NCBI RefSeq assembly: GCF_035984415.1
Contig: NZ_CP130720.1
Location: 4,216,001-4,280,000 of the forward strand
Direction of reading: 5' to 3'
Length of the DNA: 64,000 nucleotides
Source of the DNA: Streptomyces sp. NBC_01296
Lineage (GTDB): Bacteria; Actinomycetota; Actinomycetes; Streptomycetales; Streptomycetaceae
Shown piece after piece: positions 1 through 7,830 of this stretch. The notes under the pieces are model-generated. The model did no database searches and was not told where the DNA came from. It saw only the letters and a list, made by a program, of their open reading frames with translations. Position 1 is the stretch's first letter. The number at the start of each line of letters is the position of its first letter. A program made the translations under genes and the position numbers.

Positions 1-1
1 G

Positions 2-313
2 CGGGTGGTGGCGTCCGGTGAGGCGCTGCTGGCACCCACGGTCACCAAGCGGCTGATCCTCGAGTTCTCGAAGCTCTCGACCCCGCCGAAGCTCGCGGAT
101 CCGGCGGGGGTCGCGGAGCTGACGGAGCGGGAGACGGAGGTGCTGGTGCTGATCGCGCAGGGACTGTCCAACGCGGAGATAGCGGACCGGCTCATCGTCG
201 CGGAGTCCACGATCAAGACGCACGTGAGCCGCATCCTGGTGAAGCTGGGCCTGCGCGACCGCACCCAGGCCGCGGTCTTCGCCTACGAGACCCGCCTGGT
301 GACTCCGGCGTGA
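2..313 (+). CDS. LuxR/NarL-family response regulator, C-terminal part
   Basis: The reading frame is already open at the window edge, so the start lies upstream and only about 103 residues are visible. The first 20 or so residues look like the end of a receiver domain (SGEALLAPTVTKRLI). They are followed by a complete LuxR-type helix-turn-helix: LTERETEVL, then GLSNAEIA, then ESTIKTHVSRILVKLGLRDR. This is the DNA-binding output domain of a two-component response regulator. The partner sensor kinase is presumably upstream, outside the window. Its regulon cannot be read from this fragment. Confidence 0.9.
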   Translation, partial: RVVASGEALLAPTVTKRLILEFSKLSTPPKLADPAGVAELTERETEVLVLIAQGLSNAEIADRLIVAESTIKTHVSRILVKLGLRDRTQAAVFAYETRLVTPA

Positions 314-372
314 GCCACCGCAACATGACGGCGAGTCACGCCGTGTGCGGGGAGACGTCCTAGGCTGCGGGG

Positions 373-1569
373 ATGGGCTTTGATCCGTGGGATGCCGCGT
401 TTGTCGCCGATCCGTACCCCGCCTACCGGGAGCTGCGCGAACAGGGCCGCGCCCTGTGGTTCGAGGCCACCGGGCAGTGGCTGGTGCCGCACTACGCCGA
501 TGTGAGCGCGCTGCTGCGCGACCGCCGGCTGGGCCGGACCTACCTGCACCGCTTCTCGCACGAGGAGTTCGGGCGCGAGGCCCCGCCCCCGGAGCACGAG
601 CCGTTCCACGTCCTCAACGGGAACGGCCTGTTGGACCTGGAGGACCCCGCCCACGCACGCGTGCGGCGGCTGGTGTCCAAGGCGTTCACCCCGCGGACCG
701 TGGAGCAACTCGCCCCCGCCGTGGACCGGCTCGCCCGGGAGCTGGTCGGGCAGCTCCTCGCCGACGGGGGCGGGGACCTGTTGACCGTCGTCGCCGAGCC
801 CCTGCCCGTGGCGGTGATCGCCGAGCTGCTCGGGGTGCCCGAGTCCGATCGGGCGCTGCTGCGGCCCTGGTCGGCGGACATCTGCGGGATGTTCGAGCTC
901 CGGCCGGACGAGGAGACCGCACAGCGGGCGGTGCGGGCGAGCGTGGAGTTCAGCGCGTATCTGCGCGAGCTGATCGCGGAGCGACGGGGGGAGCCCGGCG
1001 AGGATTTGATCTCCGGTCTGATCGCCGCCCACGATGAGGAGGGCCGGCTCAGCGAGCAGGAGATGATCTCCACCTGCGTGCTCCTGCTGAACGCCGGCCA
1101 CGAGGCCACCGTGAACACCACCGTCAACGGCTGGTGGACCCTTTTCCGGCACCCCGAGCAGCGCGCCTCGCTCGATTCCGAAAAGTTGTCCACAGCTGTG
1201 GATGAACTGATGCGCTACGACACTCCCCTGCAGATGTTCGAGCGCTGGGTGCTGGACGACATCCGGATCGGCGACACGGTCGTCCCCCGCGGAGCCGAGG
1301 TCGCACTGTTGTTCGGGTCCGCGAACCGGGATCCCGCCCGGTTCGACGACCCCGACGCCCTGGACCTCGTACGGGCCGACAACCCGCATCTGAGCTTCGG
1401 GGCCGGGATCCACTACTGCCTGGGCGCTCCGCTCGCGCGGCGCGAGCTGACCGCCTCGTTCGGGGCCCTGCTGGCAGACGGCGTCCCGCCCCTGAAGCTC
1501 GTACGGGAGCCTCGGTGGCGGGACGGGTACGTCATCCGCGGTCTGGAAGAACTCCTCGTGGAGTTCTGA
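373..1569 (+). CDS. Cytochrome P450
   Basis: This is a 398-residue soluble bacterial P450 of normal length. The I-helix oxygen-binding motif AGHEAT lies near residue 241. An ExxR motif is present in DELMRYDTP, and the heme-thiolate loop FGAGIHYCLG lies near residues 342-351, with Cys as the axial ligand. It should mono-oxygenate a small substrate using electrons from a ferredoxin and reductase; none is encoded beside it. The gene ends 7 bases from the convergent ABC permease. The substrate cannot be inferred. The start is the ATG after a weak purine-rich stretch; no better in-frame start is visible. Confidence 0.93.
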   Translation: MGFDPWDAAFVADPYPAYRELREQGRALWFEATGQWLVPHYADVSALLRDRRLGRTYLHRFSHEEFGREAPPPEHEPFHVLNGNGLLDLEDPAHARVRRLVSKAFTPRTVEQLAPAVDRLARELVGQLLADGGGDLLTVVAEPLPVAVIAELLGVPESDRALLRPWSADICGMFELRPDEETAQRAVRASVEFSAYLRELIAERRGEPGEDLISGLIAAHDEEGRLSEQEMISTCVLLLNAGHEATVNTTVNGWWTLFRHPEQRASLDSEKLSTAVDELMRYDTPLQMFERWVLDDIRIGDTVVPRGAEVALLFGSANRDPARFDDPDALDLVRADNPHLSFGAGIHYCLGAPLARRELTASFGALLADGVPPLKLVREPRWRDGYVIRGLEELLVEF

Positions 1570-1576
1570 CGGGGTC

Positions 1577-3151
1577 CTACGCGGCCAGGTCGCGGCGGCG
1601 CAGTGCCGTCAGGCCGGCCGCCAGCAGGGCCGCCGCCAGCGCGGTCAGCGCACACAACGGGGCCCAGGCCACGGCCTCCGCGCCCGGCAGCTTGGGCAGG
1701 TGGGCGAAGGGCGAGAGGTTCAGGACGGCCTGGGGGAGGTTCAGCGCCGGGCCGATCCAGCCCAGCGTCAGCGCCGTCCCGGCCACCGCCCAGGCGGCCA
1801 CCGCGTACCTCGGGGCGGCGCCGTGCAGGAGGGCCGCGAGGGCGCCGATCACCCACACCGCCGGGAGTTGGGCCAGGCAGGCGCCGACGGCCGCTCCCAC
1901 GTCCCGGCCGTGCCCGATGCCCAGGCCCAGCCCCGCCAGCAGCAGGATCAGCGCCGAGCCGCCGAACGCCACGGCCAGGTGGCCGCCGGCCCACCGCAGC
2001 CGGCCGACCGCGTTCGCGAGCAGCGGTTCGGCGCGCTGCCCCGACTCCTCGCCGCTGAGGCGCAGCACCGCCGAGACGATGTACAGGGCGGCGACCATGC
2101 CGAGCATCCCGGCCATCGTCGCGAGGAAGGCGTCGGCGATACCGCTCTGCCCGCCCATCCGCTCGATGATCTCGCGGGTCCGCTCGTTGTCGCCGACCAA
2201 CTGCGTGGCCCCGTCCGTCATCCCGCCGAACACCACCCCCGCCACCAGGAACCCGAGGCTCCAGCCGATCAGGCTGCCCCGCTGGAGCCGCCAGGCCAGC
2301 GCCCCCGCGCTGCCCAGCCGGCCCTCCGCCGGTCCCGGCCGGGCCGGCAGGAAGCTCATGCCGAGGTCACGGCGGCCGGCCAGCGCGTACGCCGCCGCCA
2401 CCTGCACCGCCACGGCGGCTGCGAACAGGCCGAGCACCCACCAGCGCTCGGCCGCGAAGGCCCGTACGTGCTCCAGCCAGCCCAGCGGAGACACCCAGGT
2501 CAGCGCGCTCGAACCCCCGGCGCTCCCGGCGTCCCCGGCGGCGCGCAGCACGAAGGCCGCGCCGATCAGTGCACCCGCGAGCCCCTTCGCGAGCCGCGCG
2601 CTCTCGGTGAGCTGCGCGGCGATGGCGGCCAGGGCCGCGAACAGCATGCCGGTGGCGCCGATGCCCACCCCGAGGGCGAGCGCACCGCCCGCACCGCGCC
2701 CGGCGAGTCCGCCCGTCACCAGGAGCGCGGCTAGCACATTGGCCGTCAGTGCCGCCAGCAGCGCGGCCGTCAGCGGCGCCCGCCGCCCCACCATCGCGGC
2801 GGAGAGCAGTTCCTGACGTCCGGTCTCCTCCTCCTCGCGGGTGTGCCGGACCACGACGACCAGGCTCATGATCCCGGCGAGCACCCCGGCGAAGATGCCG
2901 CCGCGCCATGCGGTCAGGGCGCCGATCGAGTCGCCGAAGACCGGCCCGTACAGGGCGCGCAGCGAGCCGTTGGTGTTCATCGTGCCGAGCAGGCGGGCCC
3001 GTTCGGCGGCCGTCCCGTACACCGACTCGAGCGAGGCGGGCAGGCTGAGCACCGTCATCGCCACGACCATGATCCAGACCGGCATCATCACGCGGTCGCG
3101 GCGGAGCGCGAGCCGCAGCAGCGTCCCGGTGCCGGCCAGCTGGTTCTTCAT
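1577..3151 (-). CDS. ABC-2 type exporter permease, polyketide antibiotic transporter-like
   Basis: This 524-residue integral membrane protein has many hydrophobic segments arranged in two similar halves, the layout of large ABC permeases annotated in actinomycetes as antibiotic or polyketide exporters. The start is the ATG of MKNQLAGTG, which overlaps the stop of the upstream ATPase gene by four bases (ATGA). The two are therefore translationally coupled and form one transporter. The same frame stays open far upstream, but that stretch is antisense composition of the ATPase gene. The cargo is unknown. Control by the divergent MarR/GbsR-type gene is inferred from position. Confidence 0.88.
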   Translation of the reverse strand: MKNQLAGTGTLLRLALRRDRVMMPVWIMVVAMTVLSLPASLESVYGTAAERARLLGTMNTNGSLRALYGPVFGDSIGALTAWRGGIFAGVLAGIMSLVVVVRHTREEEETGRQELLSAAMVGRRAPLTAALLAALTANVLAALLVTGGLAGRGAGGALALGVGIGATGMLFAALAAIAAQLTESARLAKGLAGALIGAAFVLRAAGDAGSAGGSSALTWVSPLGWLEHVRAFAAERWWVLGLFAAAVAVQVAAAYALAGRRDLGMSFLPARPGPAEGRLGSAGALAWRLQRGSLIGWSLGFLVAGVVFGGMTDGATQLVGDNERTREIIERMGGQSGIADAFLATMAGMLGMVAALYIVSAVLRLSGEESGQRAEPLLANAVGRLRWAGGHLAVAFGGSALILLLAGLGLGIGHGRDVGAAVGACLAQLPAVWVIGALAALLHGAAPRYAVAAWAVAGTALTLGWIGPALNLPQAVLNLSPFAHLPKLPGAEAVAWAPLCALTALAAALLAAGLTALRRRDLAA

Positions 3152-4092
3152 CGCGACACGCCCGCCTTCACGTTCCCGGTCCCGTTCCCGCTCACGTTCG
3201 CGTCGTCCGCGTCTTCGGCGTAGTGCCGCAGGAAGAGCTCCTCCAGCGTGGGCGGGGTCGAGGTCAGCGACCGCACACCGGACTCGGCGAGCGAGCGCAG
3301 TACGGCGTCCAGCTTGTCCGTGTCGGCCTGGAGGCGGACCTTCAGCCCCTGCACCTCCACGTCGTACACGCCTGGCAGGTGCGCGAGGCCGTTCGGCGGG
3401 CCGGCGAGCTCGGCGCTGATCGACGTACGGGTCAGGTGCCGCAGATCGGCCAGCGTTCCCGTCTCCACCGTGCGGCCCTTGCGGATGATGCTGACCCGGT
3501 CGCAGAGGGTCTCGACCTCGCTGAGGACGTGCGAGCTGAGCAGGACGGTCCGCCCGGCGGCGCGCACCTCGGCGACACAGGCCTGGAAGACCTCCTCCAT
3601 CAGCGGGTCCAGCCCGGAGGTGGGCTCGTCGAGGATGAGCAGCTCGGCCTCGGAGGCGAAGGCGGCGACGAGCGCGACCTTCTGCCGGTTGCCCTTGGAG
3701 TACGTGCGCCCCTTCTTGGTGGGGTCCAGTTCGAACCGCTCGACGAGCTCGGCGCGCCGGGCCCGGTCCAGGCCGCCGCGGAGGCGCCCGTAGAGGTCGA
3801 TGACCTCGCCGCCGGAGAGGTTGCGCCACAGGGTGACGTCGCCGGGGACGTAGGCGACACGGCGGTGCAGTTCCACGGCGTCGGCCCAGGGGTCGCCGCC
3901 GAGCAGCTCGGCGGTTCCGGAGTCGGCGCGCAGCAGGCCCAGCAGGACCCGGATGGTGGTGGACTTGCCGGCGCCGTTGGGGCCGAGGAAGCCGTGGACC
4001 TCGCCGGTGGCCACGGAGAGGTCGAGTCCGTCCAGTGCGTGGGTGCGGCCGAACGCCTTGCGCAGTCCGGCGACGCTGATTGCCTTCGTCAT
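3148..4092 (-). CDS. ABC transporter ATP-binding protein
   Basis: This 314-residue ATPase partners the permease that follows it. It shows Walker A GPNGAGKST at residues 37-45, a signature region modified to YSKGNRQKVAL, and Walker B with the D-loop LILDEPTSGLD. The C-terminal 80 residues form the accessory domain common in drug-export ATPases of the DrrA/CcmA type. It energises export across the cytoplasmic membrane. The gene overlaps the permease gene by four bases and is divergent from a regulator. A perfect 7-bp inverted repeat sits just upstream of its start and could regulate both directions. Confidence 0.93.
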   Translation of the reverse strand: MTKAISVAGLRKAFGRTHALDGLDLSVATGEVHGFLGPNGAGKSTTIRVLLGLLRADSGTAELLGGDPWADAVELHRRVAYVPGDVTLWRNLSGGEVIDLYGRLRGGLDRARRAELVERFELDPTKKGRTYSKGNRQKVALVAAFASEAELLILDEPTSGLDPLMEEVFQACVAEVRAAGRTVLLSSHVLSEVETLCDRVSIIRKGRTVETGTLADLRHLTRTSISAELAGPPNGLAHLPGVYDVEVQGLKVRLQADTDKLDAVLRSLAESGVRSLTSTPPTLEELFLRHYAEDADDANVSGNGTGNVKAGVSR

Positions 4093-4112
4093 GATTCTGA
4101 ACGTACGCTACT

Positions 4113-4128
4113 TTCACAAACTTGTGAA
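4113..4128. promoter_or_regulatory. Inverted repeat, likely regulator operator
   Basis: A perfect palindrome TTCACAA-AC-TTGTGAA lies in the 75-base gap between the divergent ABC ATPase gene and the GbsR/MarR-type regulator gene. Its size and central position fit a dimeric winged-helix repressor site that would control both the transporter and the regulator. The assignment is by position and symmetry only. Confidence 0.55.
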
Positions 4129-4167
4129 GCTAGGGAAACGTATAAAGTCAGGAGGGTGGCGGACGAC

Positions 4168-4662
4168 ATGGATGCACAGGCGCAGGACGTACGGAGCGAG
4201 GAAGCGGTCTCCCGCTTCGTGGAGCGGTTCGCCGCGCAGCTCACCGAGGCGGGGATGCAGCGGATGGCCTCACGGGTCTTCGCGCAGCTGCTCGCGAGCG
4301 ACAGCGGGGCGATGACCTCGGCGGAGCTGAGCGAGGCGCTGCAGATCAGTCCGGCGGCGGTGTCGGGGGCGGTGGCGTACCTGACGCAGGTGACCATGAT
4401 CAGCCGGGAGCGGGAGCCGGGCTCGCGGCGGGACCGCTACGTGCTGCACAACGAGCTCTGGTACGCGACGTTCACCCGGCGGGACCAGGTGCTGACCCTC
4501 TTCGAGAAGACGCTGCGCGACGGGGTCGCCGGGCTCGGCGCGGACAGTCCGGCGGGAGTGCGGATGGCGGAGACGGCCGAGTTCTTCGAGTTCCTGCAGA
4601 GTGAGATGGCCGGGCTGATGGACCGCTGGCGGGCCCACCGGGCCACCCTGAACCTCCCGTAG
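4168..4662 (+). CDS. GbsR/MarR-type transcriptional regulator
   Basis: This 164-residue protein has a winged helix-turn-helix in its first half (SAELSEALQISPAAVSGAVAYL, with the wing around REREPGSRRDRYVL). A helical C-terminal half probably forms the dimer interface. It resembles the GbsR branch of MarR-like regulators often found divergent from ABC drug exporters. The ATG is preferred because AGGAGG lies about 12 bases upstream; an in-frame GTG at 4156 directly abuts that motif and is too close. It probably represses the divergent exporter through the palindrome at 4113. The ligand is unknown. Confidence 0.85.
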   Translation: MDAQAQDVRSEEAVSRFVERFAAQLTEAGMQRMASRVFAQLLASDSGAMTSAELSEALQISPAAVSGAVAYLTQVTMISREREPGSRRDRYVLHNELWYATFTRRDQVLTLFEKTLRDGVAGLGADSPAGVRMAETAEFFEFLQSEMAGLMDRWRAHRATLNLP

Positions 4663-4686
4663 CCCCCGTAGCCCCCGTAGCCGCCA

Positions 4687-4729
4687 GGCCCTGCCCGGGC
4701 GGGGCCGGATGTCCCCGGCGGGCAGGGCC
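4687..4729. terminator. Bidirectional hairpin between convergent genes
   Basis: GGCCCTGCCCG pairs with CGGGCAGGGCC, giving 11-bp arms, between the ends of the regulator gene and the DAG-kinase-like gene. There is no clear T-tract, as is usual for Streptomyces terminators. Confidence 0.6.
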
Positions 4730-4744
4730 CGCCGGGGACAGGGG

Positions 4745-5593
4745 TCAGCGGGGGACCGTCAGGGACCAGGCCGCCGGGCGCAGCGTCCAGGTGCGGCGGC
4801 GGACCGGACCCGCCACCAGCGCGTCCGCCCGGTAGCGGAAGTCGGATCCCGACACCGTCACCGAACCTGCCCTCGCCAGCAGCGAAGGCCCGCCGGCCAC
4901 CCGGACCGTCACCTCCGCCACACCGTCGGACGACACCGGCACCACCCGGATGCCCTCCACCACCCGGTCCACGTCCACCAGGACCCGCCCGTCCACCTCC
5001 ACCCGCAGCCGGCGGCCCGCCGGAGCGCCCGCCGGGACCAGCGTCCGCACCAGCGAGCGGTACGCACTCCAGACGGACGGCCGCGCCACCGCCCGGACGG
5101 GTGGAATCCGCAGATCCCCGAGCACCACCCCGTCGCTGTCGTCCACCAGCAGGTCGCACGTCCGGACGGACCCGTCCAGCACCGTCCGCGCCGCCGCCAC
5201 CGCGGACAGCGGCACGCCCAGGGACCGGGCCAGCCCCAGCGAGCCCGCGGGACCGACCGGGACCAGCGACAGGGCGCCCTCGCCCAGCCCCCGCGCCCGG
5301 TACAGCAACCCCACGGCCCGTACCAGCGCCCGGTCGTCGCCCACGATCACCGGCTGGCGATGACCCCGGCGGGCAAGTGCCCGCGCAAACTCCTCCTGCG
5401 AGTCCGGGAGGCAGATTTTCGCTGCCGCGCCCGCTGACAGAACATCCTTCGCGATCCGCACGGACTCGCCGTCAAGACGGCGGGCGACCGGGTCGACGAG
5501 CACGAGCAGGCCGCCTACCGGCGCGCCCGCATGGCTCATGGTGGGCTCTGGAGCCGACACCTCGGTCCTTCCTCGGGTAGCATCTTTGTGCAA
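4745..5593 (-). CDS. Diacylglycerol kinase-like protein with degenerate catalytic motif
   Basis: This 282-residue protein is built like the DAGK catalytic family. An N-terminal nucleotide-fold segment (GGLLVLVDPVA) is followed by VIVGDDRAL where GGDGT normally sits, and then SLVPVGPAGSLGLARSLGVP, which matches the family motif around PxGTxNDFARxLGxP. A beta-rich C-terminal half follows. Both the GGDGT and GTxND signatures are altered, so lipid kinase activity is doubtful. An alternative start is the ATG at 5539 (MSHAG). A hairpin overlaps the region just upstream of the first start. The gene is divergent from purA; I recall the same arrangement in S. coelicolor. Confidence 0.75.
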   Translation of the reverse strand: MHKDATRGRTEVSAPEPTMSHAGAPVGGLLVLVDPVARRLDGESVRIAKDVLSAGAAAKICLPDSQEEFARALARRGHRQPVIVGDDRALVRAVGLLYRARGLGEGALSLVPVGPAGSLGLARSLGVPLSAVAAARTVLDGSVRTCDLLVDDSDGVVLGDLRIPPVRAVARPSVWSAYRSLVRTLVPAGAPAGRRLRVEVDGRVLVDVDRVVEGIRVVPVSSDGVAEVTVRVAGGPSLLARAGSVTVSGSDFRYRADALVAGPVRRRTWTLRPAAWSLTVPR

Positions 5594-5594
5594 G

Positions 5595-5622
5595 AGGCCC
5601 TTGCGCTATTGCGCCAGGGCCT
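5595..5622. promoter_or_regulatory. Stem-loop in the purA leader region
   Basis: AGGCCCTTGCGC pairs with GCGCCAGGGCCT around a TATT loop with one mismatch, in the gap between the DAG-kinase-like gene and purA. It may be an upstream terminator or a leader structure of purA. No known riboswitch fold was recognised. Confidence 0.4.
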
Positions 5623-5723
5623 TCGTCTATTCCGGGGCACCGGTCCGACGGCTCAGCCTGCGGTGTACATCGTCGTACGCCCCCTGACCTTGGACATGCC
5701 CCATCCGGAAGAGGTGTACGCCT

Positions 5724-7007
5724 GTGCCCGCTCTTGTGCTGCTCGGAGCTCAGTGGGGTGACGAGGGCAAGGGAAAGGCCACCGACCTGCTCGGTGGATC
5801 CGTTGACTATGTGGTGCGCTACCAGGGCGGCAACAACGCCGGCCACACGGTCGTCGTAGGCGACCAGAAGTATGCACTGCACCTTCTCCCTTCCGGCATC
5901 CTCTCCCCCGGATGCACACCTGTCATCGGCAACGGGGTCGTCGTCGACCCGGCCGTCCTGCTCTCCGAGCTGCGCGGTCTGAACGAGCGCGGCATCGACA
6001 CCTCCAAGCTGCTGATCAGCGGTAACGCGCACCTGATCACGCCGTACAACGTCACCCTCGACAAGGTCGGCGAGCGCTTCCTCGGCAAGCGCAAGATCGG
6101 TACGACCGGCCGCGGCATCGGCCCGACGTACGCGGACAAGATCAACCGCATCGGCATCCGCGTCCAGGACCTGTACGACGAGTCGATCCTCGTCCAGAAG
6201 GTGGAAGCGGCGCTCGAGGGCAAGAACCAGCTCCTCGCGAAGCTCTACAACCGCCGCGCCATCGAGGCCGCCGCGATCGTGGAGGAGATGCTCCAGTACG
6301 CGGAGCAGATCAAGCCGTACGTCGCCGACACCACGCTGATCCTCAACAACGCGCTCGACGAGGACAAGGTCGTGCTGTTCGAGGGCGGCCAGGGCACCCT
6401 GCTCGACGTCGACCACGGCACGTACCCCTTCGTCACCTCCTCGAACCCGACCGCCGGCGGCGCCTGCACCGGCACCGGCGTGGGCCCGACGAAGATCAGC
6501 CGCGTCATCGGCATCCTCAAGGCCTACACGACCCGCGTCGGCGCCGGCCCGTTCCCGACCGAGCTGTTCGACCAGGACGGCGAGGACCTGCGCCGCATCG
6601 GCGGCGAGCGCGGCGTGACCACCGGCCGCGACCGCCGCTGCGGCTGGTTCGACGCGCCGATCGCCCGTTACGCCACCCGCGTGAACGGCCTGACGGACTT
6701 CTTCCTCACCAAGCTGGACGTGCTGACCGGCTGGGAGCAGATCCCGGTCTGCGTCGCGTACGAGATCGACGGCAAGCGCGTCGAGGAGCTCCCGTACTCG
6801 CAGACGGACTTCCACCACGCGAAGCCGATCTACGAAAACCTCCCCGGCTGGTCCGAGGACATCACCAAGGCCAAGACGTTCTCGGACCTCCCGAAGAACG
6901 CCCAGGCGTACGTGAAGGCCCTCGAGGAGATGTCGGGCGCCCCGATCTCCGCGATCGGCGTCGGCCCCGGCCGTACCGAGACGATCGAGATCAACTCGTT
7001 CCTGTAG
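5724..7007 (+). CDS. purA: Adenylosuccinate synthetase
   Basis: This 427-residue enzyme is of full family length. It joins IMP and aspartate using GTP to give adenylosuccinate, the first step from IMP to AMP. The N-terminal phosphate-binding loop GDEGKGK is at residues 12-18, and NNAGHTVV carries the catalytic His region. TTGRGIGP, and near the end a VGPGRTETI stretch, are also typical. The start is a GTG preceded by GGAAGAGG about 10 bases upstream. A strong hairpin follows the stop. The gene appears to be monocistronic and housekeeping. Confidence 0.98.
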   Translation: MPALVLLGAQWGDEGKGKATDLLGGSVDYVVRYQGGNNAGHTVVVGDQKYALHLLPSGILSPGCTPVIGNGVVVDPAVLLSELRGLNERGIDTSKLLISGNAHLITPYNVTLDKVGERFLGKRKIGTTGRGIGPTYADKINRIGIRVQDLYDESILVQKVEAALEGKNQLLAKLYNRRAIEAAAIVEEMLQYAEQIKPYVADTTLILNNALDEDKVVLFEGGQGTLLDVDHGTYPFVTSSNPTAGGACTGTGVGPTKISRVIGILKAYTTRVGAGPFPTELFDQDGEDLRRIGGERGVTTGRDRRCGWFDAPIARYATRVNGLTDFFLTKLDVLTGWEQIPVCVAYEIDGKRVEELPYSQTDFHHAKPIYENLPGWSEDITKAKTFSDLPKNAQAYVKALEEMSGAPISAIGVGPGRTETIEINSFL

Positions 7008-7016
7008 CAGCACCAC

Positions 7017-7052
7017 GGAGGGGCGGTGCGCCGTGTGGTGCGCCGCCCCTCC
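7017..7052 (+). terminator. Terminator after purA
   Basis: A GC-rich hairpin in which GGAGGGGCGG pairs with CCGCCCCTCC, starting 10 bases after the purA stop. Confidence 0.75.
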
Positions 7053-7248
7053 GGCGTGTCCGCCGCCGGAAGGCCGTGGGAGCCCCTGGCCGGTAAACTG
7101 GTGCCATCAGGCCCGCGCTGTTCAACCGCGGGAGCGCACCGCTCGGTCGGGCCCCCGCGAGGGTGCGAGCACTTCTCCCCCCAACGGCATGCGCACACGT
7201 CGCGCGCCAGTCGCGGGCAACTCCCTTTAGCTCGCACAGGAGTTTGCC

Positions 7249-7749
7249 ATGAGCAACGTCCTGCCGCGGGCCGCGGCCCTTGCTGCCGCAGCCCTCCTGG
7301 CAACCACCGGCGCCTCACTGGGCGCCGCCCAGGCGTCGGCCTTGCCGACAGCCACCCCTACTTGCAGAGTGGCCGACCTGGACCTGGCCATCGGCGCGCG
7401 TGAACGCGCCGGAGGATCGGTCAATTACCCGATCCTGTTCACCAACACCACAGGCCACACCTGCGCGTTGCGCGGATATCCGGGCGTCAGCGTCACGGAT
7501 GCCAGGCACCACCAGATCGGCACCTCCGCGATCCGCACCGGCGAGCCGATCAGCACGGTGTTCCTCGGCCCCGACGACACGGTGACCGCGATCATGCGCA
7601 CCAACAGCCGGTCCGTTGCACCGAACTGCCGGCAGACGTCGTCCTACGTCAAGGTCTACCCGCCGAACAGCGGCGTGGCCGTGGAGATCCCCTACAACCT
7701 GCGGGTGTGCGGAATGTTCGAGATAAGCCCGGTGGAAGCCTCGGACTGA
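7249..7749 (+). CDS. Secreted DUF4232 protein
   Basis: This 166-residue protein begins with a Sec signal peptide (a hydrophobic ALAAAALLATTGASLGAAQA stretch ending near residue 31). The mature part matches DUF4232: RVADLDLAIG, an Asn-Thr-Thr-Gly segment, TCALRGYPGVSV, and late Cys residues that could form disulfides. These exported beta-sandwich proteins are common in Streptomyces and have no established function. AGGAG lies 8 bases before the ATG. A perfect hairpin follows and is shared with the convergent neighbour. Confidence 0.88.
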   Translation: MSNVLPRAAALAAAALLATTGASLGAAQASALPTATPTCRVADLDLAIGARERAGGSVNYPILFTNTTGHTCALRGYPGVSVTDARHHQIGTSAIRTGEPISTVFLGPDDTVTAIMRTNSRSVAPNCRQTSSYVKVYPPNSGVAVEIPYNLRVCGMFEISPVEASD

Positions 7750-7772
7750 GCGCCGGCCGCACGGCAGTGCCG

Positions 7773-7806
7773 AAGGGGCGGTGTGCCCTACGGCACACCG
7801 CCCCTT
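7773..7806. terminator. Bidirectional terminator
   Basis: AAGGGGCGGTGTGCC pairs perfectly with GGCACACCGCCCCTT around a CTAC loop, between two convergent genes for secreted proteins. Confidence 0.8.
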
Positions 7807-7830
7807 GGCGTCATTTCGAGAACCTGCGGG

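Noticed and set aside
3152..4117. Long upstream extension of the ABC permease frame
   Set aside because: It overlaps the ABC ATPase gene in another frame and has Arg/Pro-rich noise composition. The ATGA overlap fixes the start at 3151.
5472..7016. A 514-codon open frame opposite purA
   Set aside because: It is antisense to purA, without coding features of its own.
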